Source: Lysinibacillus sp. ZYM-1 (GTDB lineage: Bacteria > Bacillota > Bacilli > Bacillales_A > Planococcaceae). Taken from it: DNA of 64,000 nt. Location: positions 1 to 64,000 of the forward strand of contig NZ_KQ465112.1 of the NCBI RefSeq assembly GCF_001308875.1, given 5' to 3'. The notes under the pieces are model-generated. The model made no database searches. It was not told the DNA's origin and was given only the letters and a program-made list of their open reading frames with translations. Made by a program: the position numbers and the translations under genes. Shown piece after piece: positions 16,544 to 26,925 of the stretch. Positions within the stretch are counted from its first letter, which is position 1, and the number at the start of each line of letters is the position of its first letter.

Positions 16544-17878
16544 ATGATGGCGGTTCAAAATATTACTATGCCACAGCTCGGCGAAAGTGTAACAGAAGGT
16601 ACAATTGAAAAATGGCTTGTGAAGCCTGGGGATACAGTGAAAAAATATGATCCTTTAGCAGAAGTTGTGACAGATAAAGTAAATGCAGAAATTCCATCGT
16701 CATTTGAAGGGGTTATTACAGAGTTAATTGCAGAAGAAGGTCAAACATTACCGGTAGGGGCAGTCGTATGCTCGATTGAAATTGCAGGGGATAGTGAATT
16801 ACCGCCACCGCCACCTGAAAAAAAATCTGCAGTCAGTACAGCGATTTTAAATGCAGGTGTTCAAAAGAAACAAGAGGCACCACAACCGGTTTCTACTCCT
16901 CCTTCAGCTGCTCCAAAAGAAGCGCGTAAGGACAAAGTACGCTATTCACCTGCAGTTCTAAGACTTGCACAGGAGCATGATATTGCACTCGATCAAGTAA
17001 CAGGAACTGGCGAAGGTGGTCGCATTACAAGAAAAGACTTGTTAAAGCTCATTGAAACAGGGAATATTCCAACAGCAATTGCTGCGGCACCGGCACCATC
17101 AACGATGCAAACGACAGCACCTGTTCAACCACAACAGGGAGAAAAGCCAGCAGCACCTGTACAACCTATCCAGCCTGGAGATATTGAAATTCCAGTGACG
17201 AAGGTCCGTCGTGCGATTGCTAATAATATGGTAAGAAGTGTTCACGAAGCTCCACATGCTTGGATGATGATGGAAGTGGATGTGACAGATTTAGTTGCTT
17301 ATCGAGATAGCTTAAAAAGTGAATTTAAGCAAAAAGAAGGCTTTAATCTTACATATTTCGCCTTCTTTGTAAAAGCAGTGGCTCAGGCCTTGAAAGAATT
17401 CCCAATGATGAACTCTATGTGGGCTGAGGATAAAATTATTCAAAAGCATGATATCAATATTTCGATTGCCGTGGCGACTGATGATGCACTATTTGTGCCT
17501 GTTATAAAACACGCAGATGAAAAATCCATTAAAGGAATTGCTAAAGAAATTCATGAGCTTGCTATAAAAGTTCGAACTGGAAAATTAGCAATGGATGATA
17601 TCAAGGGCGGTACATTTACCGTTAATAATACGGGAGCATTTGGCTCTATTCAATCGATGGGGATCATTAATTACCCACAAGCGGCAATCCTCCAAGTGGA
17701 GAGTATTGTAAAAAAACCTGTCATTTTGCCAGGTGGAATGTTTGCCGCACGTGATATTGTGAATTTATGTTTATCTTTAGATCATCGTGTGTTGGATGGA
17801 CTAGTATGTGGTAAATTCCTAAATAGAGTAAAAGAAATACTCGAAAATACAAGTAAATCTTCAACGTCAGTCTACTGA
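16544..17878 (+). CDS. bkdB: Branched-chain dihydrolipoyl acyltransferase (E2)
   Basis: This is the 444-residue core of the complex. It has an N-terminal lipoyl domain (residues 3-78) with lipoyl Lys45 in TDKVNAEI, then a Pro/Ala/Gln linker (about 85-130). The E1/E3-binding domain (about 138-172) contains YSPAVLRLAQEHDI and GTGEGGRITRKDL. A second Pro/Ala/Gln linker (about 178-220) is followed by the catalytic domain ending in DHRVLDG with the active-site His and Asp. GGGAGG precedes two ATG codons; the second (16547) is equally possible. It ends the bkd row with a terminator. Confidence 0.95.
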   Translation: MMAVQNITMPQLGESVTEGTIEKWLVKPGDTVKKYDPLAEVVTDKVNAEIPSSFEGVITELIAEEGQTLPVGAVVCSIEIAGDSELPPPPPEKKSAVSTAILNAGVQKKQEAPQPVSTPPSAAPKEARKDKVRYSPAVLRLAQEHDIALDQVTGTGEGGRITRKDLLKLIETGNIPTAIAAAPAPSTMQTTAPVQPQQGEKPAAPVQPIQPGDIEIPVTKVRRAIANNMVRSVHEAPHAWMMMEVDVTDLVAYRDSLKSEFKQKEGFNLTYFAFFVKAVAQALKEFPMMNSMWAEDKIIQKHDINISIAVATDDALFVPVIKHADEKSIKGIAKEIHELAIKVRTGKLAMDDIKGGTFTVNNTGAFGSIQSMGIINYPQAAILQVESIVKKPVILPGGMFAARDIVNLCLSLDHRVLDGLVCGKFLNRVKEILENTSKSSTSVY

Positions 17879-17886
17879 TGACTCGT

Positions 17887-17922
17887 CGGAAACCTGTTGT
17901 ATAAGGGTTTCCGATTTTTTTT
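17887..17922 (+). terminator. Terminator of the bkd genes
   Basis: CGGAAACC pairs with GGTTTCCG around an 11-base loop, followed by ATTTTTTTT. Confidence 0.88.
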
Positions 17923-17999
17923 ATGCTTTTCGAGTCGCAAATTGTCATGTAGAATAACAAATAGAAACTACTAAGGGGGGAAGCTGATTAAGCGTCCGC

Positions 18000-19700
18000 A
18001 TGTCAAACAACATGAAAAATATTGAATTTGAAAAGCCAGCCTATTCTGACTGGCAAGATGCAGCAATCAAAGCTTTAAAAGGGAAACCATTTGAGTCTCT
18101 ATTCACAAAAACAAATGAGGGTGTTACACTACAGCCAATTTACACACAGGAAAGTTTAGTAACAAAGCTTGGCGATGAACTTGACCGACAAGTTGCCACA
18201 ATCCGTTCCCTACAAGATAATCAAGCATTTCAAGTGGCTCAGCAAGTTCATGCTGATACAAGTGAAGCATTTTTTGCACAGCTTGAGGACAGTTTAGCTC
18301 GAGGTAATGAAGTTATTACAATTGATAGCCGTGTTAATTTTGACTGGACAGAAGATGTATTGGTCAAATTAGCATCATATTTCTCAGAATATTCATTTAA
18401 AATTACTATTGAAGATACAAAAGACCCACTATTAACAGTATTTGATAAAATTGAAGTGGACCAGCGGGGAGCTGTGAAAGGTTTCATCGTTTCGAACCAC
18501 CCAATCTCTTTAAACGCATTTCCGAGCGTGCGCTCAGTCGGCGCAAACACAGTCATTTATCATAATGAAGGTGCCAATGCAGTTCAAGAATTAGCCTATG
18601 CACTTGCATTAGCAGCAAAATTTGTGGATCAGGAAGAAAGCTTTGAAGCATTCTCGAAGAAGTTTTTTGTATCCTTTGCTGTCGATACACAATTCTTTAC
18701 AGAAATTGCAAAACTCCGTGCTTTTAAAGTACTTTGGAAAGCGTTCTCATCCGCATATGGTGTTACAGACAATGTAAAAATACCGACAGTTGCTGAAACA
18801 TCATTGAGAAGCTTCTCTAAATTGGATGTATATGTGAATCTTTTACGTTCTTCCAATGAAGCGCTTTCTGGTTTAATCGGTGGTGCTGATCTCTTTACGG
18901 TTCATCCACATGATGTGTTAACAAAGCCTACAGAACAATCAGTACGTATTGCTCGTAATGTGTCATTAATTTTAAAAGAAGAAACAAATGTCTTAAAGGT
19001 AATAGATCCTGCAGGTGGTTCTTACTTTATCGAGTCATTAACGGCAGACTTTGTCAAAGAAGCATGGGCGTTATTCTTAGAAATAGAGGCAGCTGGCGGT
19101 ATTGATGAATACACAGCATCTGGCAAACTTGCAGAAGAAGTGGAAAAATCCTATCAATCTCGTATTCAAGCCACACAAATTCGAAAGCAATCATTGATTG
19201 GAACAAATATTTATGCCAATCCAGCAGATGCACTGGAAGGTGAAACAAATCCGGTGTTTGCTAGCATCAAACGAAGTGCTATCCCATTTGAAAAGCTACG
19301 TGCAGAAATGACAGCAGCTGGTGTGAAAACGGGTATTTTAGCATTAGGTACGTTAAAAAGCTCTAAACCAAGAGCAGATTTTGTTGCTGGTTTCTTAAAT
19401 ACAGTTGGTCTTGTTCCAGAAAAAAGCGAACCAGTGGCAACTGTTGAAGAGGCAGTAGCATGGCTAAAGGCAACAGAGGCAAAATATGTTGTAATTGCAG
19501 GTAATGATGATGATTCAAAGGAACTTGTACATGCCATCTTAGCTAATAAACCAGCGGATGTGTTTGTGGATGTTGCTGGTAAATTTAAAGACGAAGAAGA
19601 AGCTTGGTTAGCAAATGGTTTGAACGGCTTTATTTTCGCGGGACAGAACATCATTGAAAAATTACAGTCAGTGTTTGCGAGCATGAAGGAGGTCCAATGA
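18000..19700 (+). CDS. mutA: Methylmalonyl-CoA mutase, small subunit
   Basis: This 566-residue subunit is the non-catalytic partner of MutB. The N-terminal TIM-barrel part keeps a degenerate active site, and the C-terminal flavodoxin-like domain lacks the DxHxxG cobalamin ligand (NDDDSKEL at the equivalent place), as in other small subunits. It is somewhat shorter than the actinobacterial subunit. ATG 18000 is used; the GGGGGG site lies 19 bases upstream, and a stop at 17985 excludes anything longer, so ATG 18012 is an alternative. Its stop overlaps the mutB start. The pair converts (R)-methylmalonyl-CoA to succinyl-CoA. Confidence 0.92.
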   Translation: MSNNMKNIEFEKPAYSDWQDAAIKALKGKPFESLFTKTNEGVTLQPIYTQESLVTKLGDELDRQVATIRSLQDNQAFQVAQQVHADTSEAFFAQLEDSLARGNEVITIDSRVNFDWTEDVLVKLASYFSEYSFKITIEDTKDPLLTVFDKIEVDQRGAVKGFIVSNHPISLNAFPSVRSVGANTVIYHNEGANAVQELAYALALAAKFVDQEESFEAFSKKFFVSFAVDTQFFTEIAKLRAFKVLWKAFSSAYGVTDNVKIPTVAETSLRSFSKLDVYVNLLRSSNEALSGLIGGADLFTVHPHDVLTKPTEQSVRIARNVSLILKEETNVLKVIDPAGGSYFIESLTADFVKEAWALFLEIEAAGGIDEYTASGKLAEEVEKSYQSRIQATQIRKQSLIGTNIYANPADALEGETNPVFASIKRSAIPFEKLRAEMTAAGVKTGILALGTLKSSKPRADFVAGFLNTVGLVPEKSEPVATVEEAVAWLKATEAKYVVIAGNDDDSKELVHAILANKPADVFVDVAGKFKDEEEAWLANGLNGFIFAGQNIIEKLQSVFASMKEVQ

Positions 19701-21853
19701 TGAGCAAGCCAAATTTTAATGCAGTAGAAATAGAAAAAGTTTTAACAGCTAATACACCTCAAGCGTCTGACGACAAGTTTATGACAAATGAAGGCATTGA
19801 AATAAAAGATATTTATACAAAAGATGATATCAAAGATGCTAAACATTTAAATGATGTAGCAGGTATTGCGCCAAATACACGTGGACCATACCCTACCATG
19901 TATGTAGCTCGCCCTTGGACTGTTCGTCAATATGCTGGTTTCTCAACAGCTGAAGAATCCAATGCCTTTTACAAACGAAATCTTGCTATGGGACAAAAGG
20001 GTTTATCTGTAGCGTTTGACCTAGCCACTCACCGAGGCTATGACTCCGATCATCCACGTGTAACAGGGGATGTAGGGAAAGCTGGTGTTGCCATCGACTC
20101 TGTCGAGGATATGAAAATTCTGTTTGATCAAATCCCGTTAGATCAAATGTCCGTTTCTATGACGATGAATGGTGCGGTACTACCTGTTCTCGCTTTCTAT
20201 ATTGTGGCAGCAGAGGAGCAAGGGGTAACACCAGAAAAATTAGCAGGAACGATTCAAAATGATATTTTAAAAGAATATATGGTGCGTAATACATATATTT
20301 ACCCACCTACTATGTCGATGAAAATCATTGCAGATATTTTTGAATATACAGCGAAGTTTATGCCGAAATTTAACTCTATTTCGATTTCTGGCTACCATAT
20401 TCAAGAAGCGGGCGCAACAAATGACATTGAGCTTGCCTATACGTTAGCGGATGGTTTGGAATATGTCCGTACAGGATTGAAAGCAGGGATTGATATCGAT
20501 GCCTTTGCGCCACGTTTATCGTTCTTCTGGGCAATTGGCATGAATTATTACATGGAAGTTGCTAAAATGCGCGCAGCACGTCGTATTTGGGCTCAGATGA
20601 TGTCAACGTTTAATCCGAAAAATCCGAAAACATTAGCATTACGTACCCATTCACAAACATCCGGCTGGTCATTAACGGAGCAAGATCCATTTAATAATGT
20701 AGCCCGTACTTTAATCGAAGCGAATGCGTCTTCGATGGGACATACGCAATCACTTCATACGAATGCGCTGGATGAAGCTATTGCACTACCAACTGATTTC
20801 TCTGCACGTATCGCACGTAATACACAGTTATTTTTACAAGAGGAAACGGCAATGACGAAAGTGATTGATCCATGGGGTGGTTCGTACTACGTGGAGAAGT
20901 TAACAGAAGAAATCACAAAATCTGCTTGGGCATTAATCGAAGAGATTGAAGAACTTGGAGGTATGGCGAAAGCAATTGAAACGGGACTTCCAAAAATGAA
21001 GGTTGAAGAAGCAGCAGCTAAACGCCAAGCGAAAATTGACTCCAAAACAGAAACTATTGTTGGTGTGAATAAATATCGCCTAGCAAAAGAAGAGCCAATT
21101 GACATTCTAGATATTGACAATACAATTGTGCGACAAAAACAAATTGAGCGTTTAGAAGCGATGAAAGCTGCACGTGATGAAGCTGAGGTTCAAAAACATT
21201 TAGCCCGTTTAACGAAAGCTGCACAAGATGGCGAAGAAAACTTGCTAGCTATAGCAGTTGATGCAGCTCGTGCTCGTGCCTCTTTAGGTGAAATTTCAGA
21301 TGCAATCGAAGCGGTTTCGGGAAGACACAAGGCCGTGATTCGTTCTATTTCTGGTGTTTACTCTGCCAACTTCTCTGATGAGGAACAAATTACGGAAGTG
21401 AAACAGATGACTGAAGAATTCCTTGAAAACGAAGGCCGTCGCCCACGTATTTTAGTAGCCAAAATGGGACAAGATGGACATGACCGCGGTGCCAAGGTTG
21501 TCGCAACAGGCTATGCTGATTTAGGTTTTGACGTAGATATTTCACCATTATTTATGACGCCAGCTGAGGCAGCACAAATGGCTGTTGAAAACGATGTTCA
21601 TGTAATCGGTGTCTCATCTTTAGCAGCTGGTCATAAAACATTAGTGCCAGAATTAATCGCAGAGTTAGAAAAATTAGGTCGTGAAGATATTATCATAATT
21701 GTGGGTGGCGTAATACCAGCACAAGATTATGATTTCCTTTACAATGCTGGCGCAGTAGCTATTTTTGGACCAGGTACTGTGATTCCAGTATCCGCACAGA
21801 AAATTATTGAAGAAATCTACAAACGTTTAGGCTATGAGGAAGTGTCTGAATAA
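19697..21853 (+). CDS. mutB: Methylmalonyl-CoA mutase, large catalytic subunit
   Basis: This is the 718-residue adenosylcobalamin enzyme. The TIM-barrel region includes [18 protein letters not shown] and [13 protein letters not shown] (substrate contacts). The cobalamin domain (about 580-718) has [18 protein letters not shown] with the base-off His ligand near residue 595, then [11 protein letters not shown] and [15 protein letters not shown] lies 5 bases before the first of two adjacent ATGs. It overlaps mutA by 4 bases and meaB by 1, a tightly coupled operon for propionyl-CoA use. Confidence 0.96.
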   Translation: MMSKPNFNAVEIEKVLTANTPQASDDKFMTNEGIEIKDIYTKDDIKDAKHLNDVAGIAPNTRGPYPTMYVARPWTVRQYAGFSTAEESNAFYKRNLAMGQKGLSVAFDLATHRGYDSDHPRVTGDVGKAGVAIDSVEDMKILFDQIPLDQMSVSMTMNGAVLPVLAFYIVAAEEQGVTPEKLAGTIQNDILKEYMVRNTYIYPPTMSMKIIADIFEYTAKFMPKFNSISISGYHIQEAGATNDIELAYTLADGLEYVRTGLKAGIDIDAFAPRLSFFWAIGMNYYMEVAKMRAARRIWAQMMSTFNPKNPKTLALRTHSQTSGWSLTEQDPFNNVARTLIEANASSMGHTQSLHTNALDEAIALPTDFSARIARNTQLFLQEETAMTKVIDPWGGSYYVEKLTEEITKSAWALIEEIEELGGMAKAIETGLPKMKVEEAAAKRQAKIDSKTETIVGVNKYRLAKEEPIDILDIDNTIVRQKQIERLEAMKAARDEAEVQKHLARLTKAAQDGEENLLAIAVDAARARASLGEISDAIEAVSGRHKAVIRSISGVYSANFSDEEQITEVKQMTEEFLENEGRRPRILVAKMGQDGHDRGAKVVATGYADLGFDVDISPLFMTPAEAAQMAVENDVHVIGVSSLAAGHKTLVPELIAELEKLGREDIIIIVGGVIPAQDYDFLYNAGAVAIFGPGTVIPVSAQKIIEEIYKRLGYEEVSE

Positions 21854-22950
21854 TGGACAACAACAAAGGAATGGAAAAAAGTGCGCTATTTGTGATGGAC
21901 GGAGTTGAGGCAACTCACGACGGTATGCAATATGGTACACCTAAAAAATTCCGGAAGAAAAAAGCTGACAATGTTAATATTCGAGAGCTTGCGCAACAAG
22001 TACGTGCGGGCTCTCGCACACATTTGTCAAAAGCGATTACCCTCATTGAAAGCTCAAATGCTACTCATAAAGTGCAAGCACAAGAGCTTTTACAAGAGCT
22101 TCTACCGCATACAGGAAATAGTATTCGAATCGGTATTACAGGTGTTCCCGGAGCAGGGAAGAGCTCATTCATTGAGGCTTTCGGAACAATGCTTTGCGAT
22201 ATGGGAAAACGCGTAGCAGTCCTTGCGATTGACCCAAGCTCTTCTTTATCAGGGGGGAGCATATTAGGTGATAAAACACGCATGGAGGAGCTCGTCAAGA
22301 AGCCCACTGCCTTTGTACGACCTTCACCATCAGCCGGTACCCTAGGGGGTGTTCACAAAAAGACACGTGAAACGATGTTAGTTTGTGAAGCAGCAGATTA
22401 TGATGTCATTTTAATTGAAACAGTTGGTGTCGGACAAAGTGAAACCTATGTCCGTGGCATGGTTGATTTCTTCTTGTTACTTGTTTTAACGGGTGCAGGA
22501 GATGAATTGCAGGGCATGAAAAAGGGCATTATGGAGTTAGCCGATGCAATTGTTGTGCATAAAGCGGATGGTGATAATGTGCGACTTGCCAAAAAAACCG
22601 TTGCAGAGTATAAACAGATTTTGCATTTTTTACAGCCTGCCACACCCGGCTGGATGTCAACTGCAATGCCTGTTAGCTCATTGGAAAAAAGAGGACTCGA
22701 TAAGGTTTGGGGAACCATAGAAGAATTTAAACAAATTGTTGAAACAAATAGTTATTGGGCTACTCGACGTCAAAATCAAACAAAAGAGTGGTTCCAATCC
22801 ATGATTACCGATCATTTAATAGACATGTTTTATGGAAATTCACAACGTAAAGCACATGTACAGCTGTTGGAACGTCAAATTTTAAGTGGACAGTTGACTG
22901 TTACGCAAGGTGTAGATCGTTTATTTAGTGAAGCACAGGTAGACAAGTAA
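21853..22950 (+). CDS. meaB: Methylmalonyl-CoA mutase GTPase chaperone MeaB/ArgK
   Basis: This 365-residue G3E-family GTPase loads and protects cobalamin in methylmalonyl-CoA mutase. Walker A is GVPGAGKSS (97-105). Switch segments AIDPSSSLSGGSILGDKTRM and LIETVGVGQSE are intact, and HKADGDN serves as the NKxD equivalent. There is a roughly 40-residue basic N-terminal extension before the conserved part. Its ATG overlaps the mutB stop by one base. The location matches the known genetic link between meaB and mut genes. Confidence 0.93.
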   Translation: MDNNKGMEKSALFVMDGVEATHDGMQYGTPKKFRKKKADNVNIRELAQQVRAGSRTHLSKAITLIESSNATHKVQAQELLQELLPHTGNSIRIGITGVPGAGKSSFIEAFGTMLCDMGKRVAVLAIDPSSSLSGGSILGDKTRMEELVKKPTAFVRPSPSAGTLGGVHKKTRETMLVCEAADYDVILIETVGVGQSETYVRGMVDFFLLLVLTGAGDELQGMKKGIMELADAIVVHKADGDNVRLAKKTVAEYKQILHFLQPATPGWMSTAMPVSSLEKRGLDKVWGTIEEFKQIVETNSYWATRRQNQTKEWFQSMITDHLIDMFYGNSQRKAHVQLLERQILSGQLTVTQGVDRLFSEAQVDK

Positions 22951-23105
22951 GCTTGTCTGATGAAAAGCTTCATCAATTCAAATGACATACTATGAGCAAG
23001 TGGGTGCACAAATTCGTTGCAAACTGCTATGATAAGAGATGTATGAGCGTCATATACCTACTATATTAAGCTGAATTGACGCGATTTGAAAGGAGCTATC
23101 GCTAT

Positions 23106-23546
23106 ATGAATATGGATTACGATTTATTTATGCAGGAAATTTTAAAAACAGCACGTGCTGAAATTGAGACAGCTGGTTACGAACAGCTAAAAACACCAGA
23201 GGCCGTTGAGGAGGCATTTGCTCGTCCAGGTATAACATTAGTTATGGTGAACTCAGTATGTGGTTGTGCGGGTGGTATTGCTCGTCCAGCAGCAGCACAA
23301 TGTGTACATTATGATAAACGTCCTGATCATTTGGTAACAGTATTTGCAGGGCAAGATAAAGAAGCTACTGCAGCAGCACGTTATCATTTTGGGGAAGATC
23401 ACCTACCTTCTTCACCATCATTCGTACTATTAAAAGATGGACAAGTAGTTGCTGAAGTGGGTCGTTATGAAATTGAAGGACATGACCCAATGTCAGTCGT
23501 GACAAACTTACAAGCAAACTTTGAAGAATATTGTGACGAACTTTAA
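23106..23546 (+). CDS. Bacilliredoxin, BrxA/BrxB (YphP/YqiW) family
   Basis: This 146-residue thioredoxin-like protein removes bacillithiol from protein mixed disulfides. The active site CGC (Cys52 and Cys54 in MVNSVCGCAGGIARP) is the family signature. The frame is open upstream to 23076, but ATG 23106, with AGGAG 12 bases before it, gives the family's N-terminus (MDYDLFMQE). It is monocistronic between meaB and an exporter-like gene. In Bacillus the YqiW paralogue lies near the bkd genes, so BrxB (YqiW) is somewhat more likely. Confidence 0.9.
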   Translation: MNMDYDLFMQEILKTARAEIETAGYEQLKTPEAVEEAFARPGITLVMVNSVCGCAGGIARPAAAQCVHYDKRPDHLVTVFAGQDKEATAAARYHFGEDHLPSSPSFVLLKDGQVVAEVGRYEIEGHDPMSVVTNLQANFEEYCDEL

Positions 23547-23580
23547 TTCAATTCTTGCATAAGAACAATCCTTTATAACT

Positions 23581-23630
23581 AAGTAGAAAAGCCTCATAGA
23601 AGATCAATCTATGTAGGCTTCCTACTTATT
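23581..23630. terminator. Hairpin after the bacilliredoxin gene
   Basis: AAGTAG, AGCCT and ATAGA pair in turn with TCTAT, AGGCT and CTACTT, with small internal loops. The T run is short, so termination is likely but not certain. Confidence 0.5.
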
Positions 23631-23694
23631 ATCATGTATAGATAGTTCAACATTAAAATTTTTGCAATATTGGCTAAATAATTAGCGATATTGG

Positions 23695-24705
23695 GTGAAG
23701 AGTACTAAAAGATGGGAGGCAGTCGGCCTGAAGAAATTTTCAATCGGCTATCGAACTTTAAAAACAGCAATTGGTGCAGCCATCGCGATTGCCATTGCTC
23801 AATATTTTGATTTAGCCTCGTATGCATCTGCTGGTATTTTAACGATATTATGTGTACAGCCAACGAAGAAGAAATCTATTCATGCAGCATATACACGATT
23901 GGTTGCAAGTATAGTGGCTATGATTTTTGCTTTTATGAGCTTTGAGCTTTTTTCCTACCAGCCACTTACATTAGCAGGTATGCTAATACTCTTTATCCCA
24001 ACGATTGTGTCTTTAAAGGTTGCAGACGGATTTATTTCTAGTGTCGTGATTATTATGCATATTTACGCCGCTAAAAGTTTTTCGATGGAACTTGTTTATA
24101 ATGAATTAGCGTTAATGGTTATCGGATACGGAACAGGTATAGCCATTAATATGTATATGCCAGACATTCAAAAGGAATTAAATTACTATAGAGTTAAAAT
24201 AGAGGAGCTATATAGCAAGATATTTTTAGAAATTGCAAGCTATTTAAGGCAAGGAGATACATTATGGGATGGGTATGAAATCATTGAAGCAATAAGAACA
24301 TTAGATGATGCAAAGTCCTTGGCATTTAAAGATGTTGAAAACCATTTTACGAGACGTAAAAATGATTACTATATGTATTTCGATATGCGAGAAAAGCAGC
24401 TAGAAATTATCGAAAGAGTATTACCGAAAATTACAACTTTACCTGTTATAGTACAAGAGGCTGAAATTGTGGCAGATTTTTTACAAGACCTTGGTGGACA
24501 TGTTCATTCTGGAAATACAGCACGACATTATCGGGAAAAGCTAGAACAAGTGAAACATGACTTCTCTCAGCTACCATTACCGCAAAACCATGAGCAATTT
24601 ATCGCTCAAGCCGCACTCTATCAGTTTATCGAGGAAATGGACAGGTATTTAGAAATAAAGCAATCATTTAAGGGTTTAAAGGTTAAAAAAGAGCGCCCAC
24701 AGTAG
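23695..24705 (+). CDS. Aromatic acid exporter family protein (YqjA-like)
   Basis: This is a 325-336-residue membrane protein. Four to five hydrophobic segments (about residues 20-160) precede a cytoplasmic helical domain (about 170-330), as in YqjA and other FUSC/ArAE relatives. The frame opens with GTG 23695, which has no ribosome site. A good GGGAGG (23714-23719) lies 8 bases before CTG 23728, and translation from there (KKFSIGYRTLKTAIG) gives the family's usual N-terminus, so a rare CTG start is possible. It is convergent with the tiny prli42 gene, as I recall in other Bacillales. The substrate is unknown. Confidence 0.82.
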   Translation: MKSTKRWEAVGLKKFSIGYRTLKTAIGAAIAIAIAQYFDLASYASAGILTILCVQPTKKKSIHAAYTRLVASIVAMIFAFMSFELFSYQPLTLAGMLILFIPTIVSLKVADGFISSVVIIMHIYAAKSFSMELVYNELALMVIGYGTGIAINMYMPDIQKELNYYRVKIEELYSKIFLEIASYLRQGDTLWDGYEIIEAIRTLDDAKSLAFKDVENHFTRRKNDYYMYFDMREKQLEIIERVLPKITTLPVIVQEAEIVADFLQDLGGHVHSGNTARHYREKLEQVKHDFSQLPLPQNHEQFIAQAALYQFIEEMDRYLEIKQSFKGLKVKKERPQ

Positions 24706-24726
24706 TGTGGACGCTACGATCTTCCC

Positions 24727-24822
24727 TTAAACTAGCATTGATAATCCGAATGCTAGAGATGAGATTAGCATGATTGCTACCATAGTATAAACAACGATCT
24801 TTTGAAACTTTTTATTACTCAT
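24727..24822 (-). CDS. prli42: Stressosome-associated membrane peptide Prli42
   Basis: This is a 31-residue peptide beginning MSNKKFQKIVVYTMVAIML, followed by one membrane helix (about residues 10-30). It matches the conserved Prli42 miniprotein, which in Listeria anchors the stressosome to the membrane through the RsbR N-terminus. AAGGAGCG lies about 10 bases before the ATG. It is convergent with the YqjA-like gene; an AGCGCCCACA/TGTGGACGCT hairpin (about 24692-24715) lies between them. The basic N-terminus should face the cytoplasm. Identification rests on length, motif and gene neighbourhood. Confidence 0.85.
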   Translation of the reverse strand: MSNKKFQKIVVYTMVAIMLISSLAFGLSMLV

Positions 24823-24947
24823 ATGCTCGTTCGCTCCTTCTTTTCTTATAAATAGTTTATCAAATCTGAAAAATTTCTCAAGTAGTAGAGTTTTGACAAA
24901 AAAGTCTGTAAAATAGAGTATGTACCATAACAGAAGGAGATGTCACC

Positions 24948-25361
24948 ATGGAGAAGATAGATCATATTGGGATTGCGGTGCGCGATCTTGATGAACGCAT
25001 TACATATTATACAGAAACTTTAGGTTTAAAGTTGTTGAAAGTGGAAGAAGTAGAATCTCAACAAGTTCGTGTTGCATTTATTGACGCAGGCAACGTGAAA
25101 TTGGAGCTATTAGAACCAATGAGTGAAAAAAGTGCCATTCATGGATTTATTGAAAAACGTGGAGAAGGTATTCACCATGTTGCTTTCGGTGTGACAGGTA
25201 TTCGCGATCGTATGGCAGAGCTTCGAGAAAAAGGTGTACGTCTTTTATCGGAAGAGCCAGGACCTGGTGCTGGAGGTGCAGAGGTTGCGTTCATGCATCC
25301 TAAATCTTCGTTCGGGGTGTTATATGAATTATGTGATAAAAGTGGAAAAGGGGATAAGTGA
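24948..25361 (+). CDS. mce: Methylmalonyl-CoA epimerase
   Basis: This 137-residue VOC-fold enzyme interconverts (S)- and (R)-methylmalonyl-CoA. Metal ligands appear as His6 (KIDHIGIAV), a His in GIHHVAFGV (76-77) and a Glu in GVLYELC. GAAGGAG precedes the ATG, and TTGACA (24893-24898) may be part of its promoter. It overlaps the carboxyltransferase start by 4 bases. With mutA/mutB 3 kb upstream it completes the route from propionyl-CoA carboxylation to succinyl-CoA. Equivalent to B. subtilis yqjC. Confidence 0.93.
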   Translation: MEKIDHIGIAVRDLDERITYYTETLGLKLLKVEEVESQQVRVAFIDAGNVKLELLEPMSEKSAIHGFIEKRGEGIHHVAFGVTGIRDRMAELREKGVRLLSEEPGPGAGGAEVAFMHPKSSFGVLYELCDKSGKGDK

Positions 25362-26914
25362 TTAATATGGATATGTTCGACAAAATCAATGACTTGTATG
25401 ATCGTAAGACGGTAATTGAACTTGGTGGTGGCTATGAGCGCATCGAAAAACAACATGAAAAAGGGAAATTAACAGCTCGCGAGCGTATTGACTTGTTACT
25501 AGATGAAGGTACATTTTTCGAAATCAACCCATTTATTACACATCGTACTGTTGACTTCGGGATGGATAAAATGGAAGGCCCTGGTGATGGTGTTGTAACT
25601 GGTTTCGGTAAAATTAACGGACGTCCAGTATACTTATTCTCTCAAGATTTCACAGTGTTTGGCGGAGCACTTGGTGAAATGCATGCGAAAAAAATGGCGA
25701 CAGTCATGGACCTTGCAGCAAAAAATGGCACACCATTTATTGGTATCAACGATTCTGGTGGCGCACGTATCCAAGAAGGTGTTCTTTCACTAGATGGCTA
25801 TGGTCATATTTTCTACCGTAATGCGATTTACTCGGGTGTTATTCCGCAAATCTCCGTGATTATGGGTCCATGTGCTGGAGGAGCTGTATATTCTCCTGCA
25901 ATTACAGACTTTATCTTAATGGTGGATAAAACATCTCAAATGTTTATAACAGGACCTAAAGTTATAGAAACAGTAACAGGTGAAAAAATCTCTGCTGAAG
26001 ATTTAGGTGGTTCAAAAGTAAACAATGCTGTAAGTGGAAATGCCCATTTCCGTGCACCATCTGAAGAAGAAGCGATTAATGAAATTAAAAAACTATTAAG
26101 CTATTTACCACAAAACAATAAAGAAAAAGCACCTCGCCAAGCTCGACCAGAGGGGGATGACTACCGTCCTGAAATCGTGGATACGGTGCCAATTGAAACA
26201 ACGCGTCCTTATGATGTGCGTAAAGTCGTAGAGCAAGTAGTGGATGAAGGTTCTTTCATGGAAGTCCATGCAGAATTTGCGAAAAACGTTGTAGTTGGTT
26301 TTGCACGTATTGCTGGTGAATCAGTTGGTCTTGTTTGTAACCAACCAAAAGTACTTGCTGGAGGATTAGACATTGATTCTTCCGATAAAGCAGCTCGTTT
26401 TATTCGTACTTGCGATGCGTACAATATCCCCATCATTACATTTGAAGACGTTTCTGGTTTCTTCCCAGGAGTTAAACAAGAACATGGTGGAATCATTCGT
26501 CATGGCGCGAAAATCCTTTATGCTTATTCAGAAGCCACTGTACCAAAAATTACAGTGATTTTACGTAAAGCTTATGGAGGCGCTTACGTTGCACTAAACT
26601 CTAAATCGATCGGTGCGGACCTTGTATTTGCTTGGCCAAATGCTGAAATTGCAGTTATGGGGGCTGCTGGAGCTGCAAACATCATTTTTGCCCGTGAAAT
26701 TGCGAAATCAGATGATCCAGAAGCAACACGTGCCGCAAAAATTGAGGAATATAAAGAAAAATTTGCGAACCCATATGTTGCAGCATCTCGCGGTATGGTA
26801 GACGATGTTATCGATCCACGGGATACACGTATCAAACTGATTCAAGGTCTTGATATGTTATCAAATAAACAAGAAACACGTCCTGAGAAAAAACACGGTA
26901 ATATTCCATTGTAA
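25358..26914 (+). CDS. yqjD: Acyl-CoA carboxyltransferase subunit (YqjD/PccB-like)
   Basis: This 518-residue carboxyltransferase of the propionyl/methylmalonyl-CoA family transfers CO2 between biotin and acyl-CoA. Two crotonase-like halves are visible. The first has GDGVVTGFGKINGRPVYLFS and the oxyanion stretches GGARIQEG and MGPCAGGAVYSP; the second has GFFPGVKQEHGGIIRHGAK and KAYGGAYVAL. GTG 25358 overlaps the epimerase stop; ATG 25367 or 25373 may be the true start, as spacing to GGGGAT is poor for all three. No biotin carboxylase or biotin carrier gene lies in the window, so the partner must be elsewhere. Confidence 0.92.
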   Translation: MINMDMFDKINDLYDRKTVIELGGGYERIEKQHEKGKLTARERIDLLLDEGTFFEINPFITHRTVDFGMDKMEGPGDGVVTGFGKINGRPVYLFSQDFTVFGGALGEMHAKKMATVMDLAAKNGTPFIGINDSGGARIQEGVLSLDGYGHIFYRNAIYSGVIPQISVIMGPCAGGAVYSPAITDFILMVDKTSQMFITGPKVIETVTGEKISAEDLGGSKVNNAVSGNAHFRAPSEEEAINEIKKLLSYLPQNNKEKAPRQARPEGDDYRPEIVDTVPIETTRPYDVRKVVEQVVDEGSFMEVHAEFAKNVVVGFARIAGESVGLVCNQPKVLAGGLDIDSSDKAARFIRTCDAYNIPIITFEDVSGFFPGVKQEHGGIIRHGAKILYAYSEATVPKITVILRKAYGGAYVALNSKSIGADLVFAWPNAEIAVMGAAGAANIIFAREIAKSDDPEATRAAKIEEYKEKFANPYVAASRGMVDDVIDPRDTRIKLIQGLDMLSNKQETRPEKKHGNIPL

Positions 26915-26925
26915 AAAAAGTACGA

